From IMG/VR virus record IMGVR_UViG_3300006484_000035, positions 1 to 31,925 of that record: a stretch of DNA of 31,925 nt. The stretch is one strand, 5' to 3'. The position numbers and the translations under genes are program-made. This DNA is from a virus. Within the stretch, counting starts at the first letter, position 1; every line of letters starts with the position of its first letter. Below, piece after piece: positions 6,969 to 12,188 of this stretch. The notes beneath the pieces are model-generated. The model saw nothing but the letters and a program-made list of their open reading frames with translations, had not been told where the DNA came from and did not search any database.

Positions 6969-7619
6969 TTACACTTTTACATACTTATAATCAAGATTCG
7001 GTAGTTTACTCTTAATAACTTTAGTAGCACCTTTTAAATACTTTATATTATCATCGTAAAATATAACCTTATTAAATCCAGTTTTCTCAACCAGTTCAAC
7101 AATCTTTTCACCTTTCCAACCACCCGCATTATAGTGATTTTCATAAGGATACATATGAAGTCCATATTTAGGATATTCTAATCCTAACTCTTTCATAATT
7201 TTTTCAATTTTATCTCTAATCTTTTCTGAACGAGCGGTTACTATACATTTATTCTCTACTGAATTATAAAAATCTACCAGTTCCAATGTTTCTGTTGGTA
7301 AACTTAAATCAGTTGTTCCAAATATATCTGGTGCGGTAAGATAAACTCTTTTGCCTTTTCTAACCCAGTTTCCTTTTACTTCAATATTCTCACTTGGATC
7401 TTCTACATAAATTCTACCATCTTGCCATTTTAAATCTGACTTATTTACACCAATACTTTTAGTTGATTTATCTACTATTTCTTTTATAGAAACATCTTCT
7501 GTTAAGTATTCAATAACAAATCCTTCAAATTCTGGCGTGTTTACAAGAGTATCATCAAAATCGAACACGTATAATGTGTCATTTCTATCAAATGTCTCGA
7601 AAATCTTTAAATACTTCAT
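6969..7619 (-). CDS. HAD-superfamily phosphatase (Swiss Army Knife RNA-repair-like HAD type)
   Basis: 216 residues. Motif I is F-D20-F-D22-D-T-L-V, motif II I-V-T128-A-R130, motif III G-G-W-K169-G-E-K-I, and motif IV I-F-Y-D189-D190-N, a full set for an active HAD phosphatase. The spacing and the W-K-G-E-K-I segment fit the HAD type found in 'Swiss Army Knife' RNA-repair proteins, so a role in nucleic-acid end repair or nucleotide phosphate removal is plausible (inference). The N-terminus MKYLKIFE-TFD is a short variant of the shared leader; because motif I begins at residue 18, a cut after Glu8 would leave the enzyme whole. The upstream element lies only 4 bases from the ATG. Divergent from the ClpP-like gene. 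Confidence 0.82.
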   Translation of the reverse strand: MKYLKIFETFDRNDTLYVFDFDDTLVNTPEFEGFVIEYLTEDVSIKEIVDKSTKSIGVNKSDLKWQDGRIYVEDPSENIEVKGNWVRKGKRVYLTAPDIFGTTDLSLPTETLELVDFYNSVENKCIVTARSEKIRDKIEKIMKELGLEYPKYGLHMYPYENHYNAGGWKGEKIVELVEKTGFNKVIFYDDNIKYLKGATKVIKSKLPNLDYKYVKV

Positions 7620-7623
7620 ATCA

Positions 7624-7635
7624 TTATATATTAAA
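7624..7635 (-). promoter_or_regulatory. Consensus upstream element TTTAATATATAA (minus strand)
   Basis: Exact 12-mer on the minus strand, only 4 bases before the start codon at 7619. If it is a -10 type element the transcript would be leaderless or start inside the gene. Confidence 0.55.
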
Positions 7636-7679
7636 CTTTTACTCTATTTTATAATAAAAACAAAAAATAAAATTCTTAA

Positions 7680-8339
7680 ATGAAAAACGACTTACAAAAA
7701 TTTCTACGAAGTCAATCTATTTCAAGCACCTTTCAAGACAATTACTTTAAACACTTACAACGAAAAAATAGTACTCCTATGTTATTAGAGAGTAACGGTA
7801 TGTCAGTTGATGTTTTTTCAAAGTTACTGGATGATCGAATTATCTTTCTATCTACTGAAGTTGATGAATATGTCACGAACATAATCAAAGCACAACTTCT
7901 TTATCTAGAATCTGAAAGTGATGAAGACATATCAATCTATATTGATAGCCCAGGTGGTTCGGTTTATACTGGATTAGGCTTACTTGATGTAATGGACTTT
8001 GTTAAACCAGACATTGTTACAATCAATACGGGGCTCGCTGCATCGATGGCTGCCGTAATTCTATGTTCTGGTACAAAAGGTAAGAGAATGGCTCTTAAAA
8101 GAAGTAGAACGATGATACACCAACCATTATCCTATGCTGGATATCAACAAGCATCTGATTTAGAGATTGAAGTAAAAGAGATAAACTCTTTGAAAAAAGA
8201 ACTTTATGAAATAATTTCTGATAAATCTGGACAAGCTTTTGATAAAGTTGCTAAAGACGGTGATAGAGATTATTGGATGACCGCACCAGATGCAAAAAAG
8301 TATGGAATTATCGATGAGATAATATTAAAAAGAAAATAA
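7680..8339 (+). CDS. clpP: ClpP-like serine protease
   Basis: 219 residues, the length of a bacterial ClpP. Catalytic residues are visible: S122 in G-L-A-A-S-M-A-A-V, H147 in T-M-I-H-Q-P-L-S, and an Asp in K-D-G-D-R-D-Y-W-M (194-200). The strand D-D-R-I-I-F-L and the oxyanion G-G in I-D-S-P-G-G-S-V are also typical. The first 35 residues form an extra, basic N-terminal segment that could be a propeptide. Roles to weigh: a phage ClpP working with a host Clp ATPase, or the prohead maturation protease; T4 itself uses a different serine protease fold (gp21). No ATPase subunit lies nearby. A TTTTATAATAA element sits upstream (about 7647-7657). A gene of unknown function follows after 5 bases. Confidence 0.9.
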   Translation: MKNDLQKFLRSQSISSTFQDNYFKHLQRKNSTPMLLESNGMSVDVFSKLLDDRIIFLSTEVDEYVTNIIKAQLLYLESESDEDISIYIDSPGGSVYTGLGLLDVMDFVKPDIVTINTGLAASMAAVILCSGTKGKRMALKRSRTMIHQPLSYAGYQQASDLEIEVKEINSLKKELYEIISDKSGQAFDKVAKDGDRDYWMTAPDAKKYGIIDEIILKRK

Positions 8340-8344
8340 TATGA

Positions 8345-8809
8345 ATGGAAGATATAACATTTCTATCGGATGATGAAAAAGTTCAAAAGTTAGTAGCTGA
8401 CGTAAAACATAAGTTTAGTGTATTTAGTGTAAGTAATACTTTGTTTCCAAAAAATGAAATTAGTGATACTGATTTAAAAATTTTCTTTGAGAAAATTTCA
8501 GATAGAACAACTAAAATTTTAAATGCACCAAATGGTATTCTTACTAAAGTTGTAGGAAGTCAAGTTTTACAAAATACCTATAGTGTGGTGACATCACAGA
8601 ACTCTACATTAGATGAACTAGCACAGAGTGTTATTGGTTATTTAAAAGATGTTGAAGTTATTGGATTTTATGACTTGACGTATGATCCTAATACTAGTCG
8701 ATACAATATAAGATTATATAAGTTTGAAGATGAATTGCGTTTAAAGGCAATTACACGAGAAAATAAAATAGATGATATATTAAAAGACAATAATATAGGA
8801 TTCTTTTAA
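8345..8809 (+). CDS. Hypothetical protein (154 aa) downstream of the ClpP-like gene
   Basis: Soluble mixed alpha/beta protein with no recognised motif. It starts at the ATG at 8345; the ATG at 8341 is in another frame. There are 5 bases between it and the ClpP-like gene, so they are probably one transcript ended by the terminator at 8812-8840. The C-terminal half alternates hydrophobic and polar residues (V-E-V-I-G-F-Y-D-L-T-Y-D, then Y-N-I-R-L-Y-K-F), like a small beta sheet. Confidence 0.72.
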   Translation: MEDITFLSDDEKVQKLVADVKHKFSVFSVSNTLFPKNEISDTDLKIFFEKISDRTTKILNAPNGILTKVVGSQVLQNTYSVVTSQNSTLDELAQSVIGYLKDVEVIGFYDLTYDPNTSRYNIRLYKFEDELRLKAITRENKIDDILKDNNIGFF

Positions 8810-8811
8810 AC

Positions 8812-8840
8812 AAAAAAACCACTCAATTGAGTGGTTTTTT
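8812..8840. terminator. Bidirectional intrinsic terminator (perfect palindrome)
   Basis: Bases 8813-8840 are a perfect inverted repeat with core ACCACTCAATTGAGTGGT between A6 and T6. It separates the convergent genes ending at 8809 and 8843, and its core is nearly identical to that at 3711-3728. Confidence 0.92.
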
Positions 8841-8842
8841 AA

Positions 8843-9154
8843 TTATGCTTGATCTCCGTTTTCTGGTTTAGCTTTTGGCTTTCTTCTTCTACGTGGTTTA
8901 GCTTTTTTCTCAGCAACAACTTCTGTTGAAACCTCTTCTACTTTAACTTCTTCAGTTTTCTTAATAGCAGGTGTTCTTTTTGCTTTAATCTCTTTAGCAG
9001 TTACTTTAGTTTCCACAGCTTGTGCTGGTACTTCTTTTACTACTTCTTTTTTAATTTCCACAGCTTTTACTGCTGGTACTTTTACTTCTGGAGTTGGACA
9101 AGTTTCTGTCTCTTTTGCTCCAAAAATTCCTTTTAAGAATTTGAATAATCCCAT
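8843..9154 (-). CDS. Low-complexity Lys/Val/Ala-rich protein with basic C-terminus
   Basis: 103 residues. A short amphipathic start (MGLFKFLKGIFG) is followed by a long repetitive stretch of K-E-V, V-K-A-V and K-V-E-E units, ending in the strongly basic K-P-R-R-R-R-K-P-K-A-K-P. The single Cys is at about residue 19. The composition recalls histone-like or DNA-condensing proteins, and the N-terminus could bind membrane; neither is shown. It lies between a bidirectional terminator and a near-consensus upstream element, as an independent gene. Confidence 0.68.
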   Translation of the reverse strand: MGLFKFLKGIFGAKETETCPTPEVKVPAVKAVEIKKEVVKEVPAQAVETKVTAKEIKAKRTPAIKKTEEVKVEEVSTEVVAEKKAKPRRRRKPKAKPENGDQA

Positions 9155-9175
9155 AATATTTAATTTATTTTTTTA

Positions 9176-9187
9176 TTATATATTCAA
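9176..9187 (-). promoter_or_regulatory. Near-consensus upstream element TTGAATATATAA (minus strand)
   Basis: One mismatch to the 12-mer, 21 bases before the start codon at 9154. Confidence 0.5.
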
Positions 9188-9259
9188 TTTACTCTTTCCC
9201 CTTTGTAAAAAACCCCAAAAAAACGACAAAAACTTCGTAAACTAAACAAACACAAGGTT

Positions 9260-9270
9260 TTTATATATAA
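9260..9270 (+). promoter_or_regulatory. Variant upstream element TTTATATATAA
   Basis: Variant lacking one A of the consensus, 7 bases before the start of the helicase N-half at 9278. The 70 bases before it are unusually C-rich on this strand for the window (CCCC runs) and hold nothing I can name. Confidence 0.45.
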
Positions 9271-9277
9271 TAATGAG

Positions 9278-10378
9278 ATGAAACTTAGATATGATAAAGA
9301 TAAAGAAGAGTTAGTAGTCACAGAAGCAAGTAGAGTTGAATATCATCAGTTATCACTGTGGTTGACTCGTCATGTCAAAGGTTGGAAATATCAACCTGCG
9401 GTGAAAATGGGAGTTTGGGATGGTAAAAAATCATTCTTTAGAGATGGTAAAATAAATCTAGGTTTATGGAAAGAAGCTATGCGAGGATGTAAAGAAATTG
9501 ATGCTCCTTTTATACTTGAAAATAAAGAGGATTTCCCAATCAATAGAGATGTTACTCTAGAAAAAGTTCAAGACTTCTGTAAAGACTTCTTTAAAACTCA
9601 TAAAATGAAAAAAGATGGTGAAATAGTTCCTTTTATGCCATACGACCATCAAATTGAAGCTGCTTATAAAATACTAAAGAATAGATTTTGTATGGCAGAG
9701 GTGGCAACTTCAGGTGGTAAATCTTTAATCATATCAATAGTTATGTTTTACACTTTAAAACACACTGACCCTAATGCAAAATTCTTAATAATAGTTCCGT
9801 CAATCACTTTAGTTACACAGTTTTATGATAATATAGTTGAGTATAACTATGGTTTGAATAACCTTCTACAAATGAGAGAAAGTAAAATTGAAAAATTTGA
9901 AGATCTAAATAATGGACATATACCTTGTACGGTTAGAGTAGAAGAAGTAATGTCTGATAGACCAAGAAAGTTTTCTGGTACAGAAAATCCTAATGTTTAT
10001 ATTGGTACTTATCAATCTTTAGAAAAGTGGCCAAAAAAATTCTTTCAACAATTTCATACAGTTATTACAGATGAGTGTTTACATCCTGATAGTTTAATTA
10101 ATATGTCTGATGGTTTTCTAAAAAAAATATCAGATATTAAAATAGGTGAATATGTTAAAACAATTAATGAAGTTACTAAAGAAATTGAAGATAAAAAAGT
10201 TGAATATATTTATGAAAATTTATCCATATTAAATGATATGTATGAAATTGAGATGGAAGATGGTAAAATATTAAAAATTACCGGAAATCATAAAGTTTAT
10301 ACAAAAGAATATATTTGGAAAAAAGTAGAAGATTTATCTGAAAATGATGAAATTATAGATTTTAACTTTAATATATAA
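9278..10378 (+). CDS. uvsW: UvsW-like helicase, N-terminal half fused to split-intein IntN
   Basis: 366 residues. Residues 1-266 are the N-terminal half of a superfamily 2 helicase like T4 UvsW, which remodels branched DNA and R-loops: Y122-D-H-Q125 is the Q-motif region and A-T-S-G-G-K148-S the Walker A. The helicase sequence stops at V-I-T-D-E266, the first part of the DECH box. Residue 267 is Cys1 of an intein. The 100-residue IntN has block A (C-L-H-P-D-S-L-I-N-M ... I-K-I-G-E-Y-V) and block B (G-K-I-L-K-I-T-G-N-H-K-V-Y-T, TxxH), then stops. The protein must join the product of the gene at 11225 to give an active helicase. Its stop codon lies inside an exact copy of the upstream element of the next gene. 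Confidence 0.93.
   Translation: MKLRYDKDKEELVVTEASRVEYHQLSLWLTRHVKGWKYQPAVKMGVWDGKKSFFRDGKINLGLWKEAMRGCKEIDAPFILENKEDFPINRDVTLEKVQDFCKDFFKTHKMKKDGEIVPFMPYDHQIEAAYKILKNRFCMAEVATSGGKSLIISIVMFYTLKHTDPNAKFLIIVPSITLVTQFYDNIVEYNYGLNNLLQMRESKIEKFEDLNNGHIPCTVRVEEVMSDRPRKFSGTENPNVYIGTYQSLEKWPKKFFQQFHTVITDECLHPDSLINMSDGFLKKISDIKIGEYVKTINEVTKEIEDKKVEYIYENLSILNDMYEIEMEDGKILKITGNHKVYTKEYIWKKVEDLSENDEIIDFNFNI
10076..10375 (+). other. Split intein N-fragment (IntN, 100 aa coding)
   Basis: It starts with the nucleophile Cys1 directly after Asp-Glu of the helicase motif II. Block A runs over residues 1-27 and block B has T69-G-N-H72, the residues that activate the first peptide bond. The end is A/T-rich and polar (D-F-N-F-N-I). 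The length of 100 fits natural split inteins of phage and metagenomic origin (IntN about 90-105). Confidence 0.92.
10367..10378 (+). promoter_or_regulatory. Consensus upstream element TTTAATATATAA overlapping the IntN stop
   Basis: Exact 12-mer. Its last three bases are the TAA stop of the IntN gene, and it lies 17 bases before the ATG of the endonuclease gene at 10396, the same spacing class as other genes here. Confidence 0.65.
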
Positions 10379-10395
10379 TTAAAAAACAGAAACAC

Positions 10396-11235
10396 ATGGA
10401 TCAAAGTCAAAAAGATAAAATATATGAACTTATCAACAAAAATAAATTTAGTATATTTAATAATAAGAAAAATAAAGAAGAAAGATTTTTATCCTTTTTT
10501 AAAGATAATAATATAATACTACCTATTGAAATTGATATTAATATTTATAATGTAATTTCCTATTTGAAAAATATTGACACTAAATGTAAAATAGATGAAT
10601 GTAATAATAATAGAATTTTTATAGGTATTAGGAATGATAATAGAACAGAATATGGATTTAAAAAATTTTGCACCAAGGAATGTGAATATAAAGGAATTTC
10701 ATTAAGACAAATTGGTAGTGGTAATACATGTCATAGGATGACTGAGGAGAGTTTTAAATCTATGTGTGAGAAAAATTCAATTATTATGAAAGAAAAAATT
10801 AAAAATGGAGAATTTACACCAAATATAACAAATAGTTGGAATTATGGTACATCATATCTTATAATTAATAGTAAAAAGATTAAATATAGATCTTCTTGGG
10901 AAGCATTCTTTCATTTATGTAATAATGAACTGGAATATGAAAAGTTGAGAATTGAATATAAATATAACAATGAATCACATAATTACATTGTTGATTTTAT
11001 TGATATAAAAAATAAAAAGTTATATGAAATAAAACCAATATCACAATTAGATAAACCAGTTGTTAAAATTAAAGAAGAATATTGTTTAAAATGGTGTGAA
11101 GAAAATGATTATGAGTTAGTATTTATAACGGAAGATTGGTATATTAAAAATTTAAACAAATTTAAAATACTTTTAGAAGATCAGCCTGATGGTATAAATA
11201 TTTATAAAAAATTAAAAAAATTTGATGAGAATTAA
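10396..11235 (+). CDS. Free-standing homing-endonuclease-like gene inside the split intein
   Basis: 279 residues in a different frame from the helicase halves. A zinc-ribbon-like unit has C64-x4-C69 and C92-x3-C96. A linker F-T-P-N-I-T-N-S-W-N-Y-G (140-151) leads to a nuclease core of PD-(D/E)XK or Vsr type: R165-S-S-W-E169, then H195-N-Y-I-V-D200-F, then Y-E211-I-K213-P. Known fractured genes with split inteins from marine metagenomes carry a Vsr-like homing endonuclease at the same place, so the role is most likely to cut intein-free helicase genes and spread the element. G+C is very low: 7 of 60 bases at 10441-10500, against 27 of 60 in the helicase at 9361-9420. The end overlaps the next start by 11 bases. 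Confidence 0.82.
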   Translation: MDQSQKDKIYELINKNKFSIFNNKKNKEERFLSFFKDNNIILPIEIDINIYNVISYLKNIDTKCKIDECNNNRIFIGIRNDNRTEYGFKKFCTKECEYKGISLRQIGSGNTCHRMTEESFKSMCEKNSIIMKEKIKNGEFTPNITNSWNYGTSYLIINSKKIKYRSSWEAFFHLCNNELEYEKLRIEYKYNNESHNYIVDFIDIKNKKLYEIKPISQLDKPVVKIKEEYCLKWCEENDYELVFITEDWYIKNLNKFKILLEDQPDGINIYKKLKKFDEN

Positions 11236-11329
11236 AAAAATTAAAAAAATAGAACATAATGATAATGTTTATAATTTAAGAATAGAAGACAATCATAATT
11301 ATTTTGTAGATGGATTATGTGTTAGTAAT
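11225..11329 (+). other. Split intein C-fragment (IntC, 35 aa coding)
   Basis: It starts with a basic MRIKKIKKIE stretch, as many natural IntC pieces do. Block F has His24. The C-terminal residue is Asn35, which cyclises; the residue before it is Ser, not the usual His, as also seen in the Npu DnaE split intein (A-S-N). With IntN it makes a 135-residue mini-intein without an internal endonuclease domain. Confidence 0.92.
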
Positions 11330-12145
11330 TGTCATCAAGCAAAAGCCAAGTCATACACTAATATACTTGAGTCAACATTCACTCATGCATATTCTAGATT
11401 TGGTGTCTCCGGAACCACACCAACAGATGAAACTTGTGAAATATTGACCATTCAATCTGTCTTAGGACCTAAAATAACAGAGGTTTCTGCTGATGAATTA
11501 AAGAAGAAGGGTATTATTACTCCAATGGAAATAAAGGCTGTTATAATGAATCATAATGACCTAGAGTTTCATGAAAGATTAAAACTGATAAGAAAAAGTG
11601 GTGATGGTAAGGCGGCATTTGATTTAGAGAAAGCTTATGCACATCAATCTGAAAAAAGATTAGTTTTTATTAGAAAGATTGTTGAAAAGTGTACTAATAA
11701 TACTTTATTATTATTTCATACAATTGATAATGGTCAAAGAATATTTCAGAAATTAAAAGATGAACTACCAGATAAAGAATTCTATTATATTGATGGTGAG
11801 ATAAGTGGTAAGAAAAGAGAAGAGATTAAAAAATTGATGGAGGTAACTTCTGATAAAGTTAAAGTACTTGTAGCTTCTTTTGGAACACTTTCTACCGGTG
11901 TGAGTATAAATGCTATTTTCAATGTTATATTTACTGACTCATTCAAATCAGAGCAGATTATTATTCAAAGTATTGGTCGTGGACTTCGTTTACATACTGA
12001 TAAAGATAAGGTAAACATTTTTGATTTAGTTGATATATTCAATCCAAATGATATGTCTAATATACTTTATAGACATTTTAAAGAAAGAGAGGGATTTTAT
12101 AATAAAAGAAAATACCCATACAAGATAATAAAAATCAATTTGTAA
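11225..12145 (+). CDS. uvsW: Split-intein IntC fused to UvsW-like helicase, C-terminal half
   Basis: 306 residues from the ATG at 11225 (a TTG at 11222 is in frame but less likely). Residues 1-35 are IntC: block F V-Y-N-L-R-I-E-D-N-H24-N-Y-F, block G G-L-C-V-S-N35. The next residue, Cys36, is the +1 nucleophile and is also the Cys of the helicase DECH box (C-H-Q-A-K-A-K-S-Y-T). The 271-residue C-extein has motif III S-G-T-T, and motif VI I-I-Q-S-I-G-R-G-L-R. Splicing of 266 + 271 residues gives a 537-residue helicase, close to T4 UvsW. No separate upstream element is seen; the start overlaps the endonuclease stop, so translation may be coupled. Confidence 0.93.
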   Translation: MRIKKIKKIEHNDNVYNLRIEDNHNYFVDGLCVSNCHQAKAKSYTNILESTFTHAYSRFGVSGTTPTDETCEILTIQSVLGPKITEVSADELKKKGIITPMEIKAVIMNHNDLEFHERLKLIRKSGDGKAAFDLEKAYAHQSEKRLVFIRKIVEKCTNNTLLLFHTIDNGQRIFQKLKDELPDKEFYYIDGEISGKKREEIKKLMEVTSDKVKVLVASFGTLSTGVSINAIFNVIFTDSFKSEQIIIQSIGRGLRLHTDKDKVNIFDLVDIFNPNDMSNILYRHFKEREGFYNKRKYPYKIIKINL

Positions 12146-12155
12146 CGACACTATC

Positions 12156-12168
12156 TTTATATATAATA
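12156..12168 (+). promoter_or_regulatory. Variant upstream element TTTATATATAATA
   Basis: Same variant as before the helicase gene, 20 bases before the ATG at 12189, at the head of the plus-strand baseplate block. Confidence 0.5.
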
Positions 12169-12188
12169 GATAAAATTTATTATATTTA

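Noticed and set aside
10379-11224. Group I or group II intron instead of an intein in the helicase gene
   Set aside because: Both junctions have protein-level intein blocks (A, B, F, G) with Cys1, TxxH, block F His and terminal Asn, and the extein residues join exactly at D-E|C-H. No intron core is needed to explain it.
10376-11235. One contiguous intein broken by sequencing errors
   Set aside because: The endonuclease has its own ATG, its own consensus upstream element and a full-length frame different from both intein halves; several independent errors would be needed. Read data would still be the final check.
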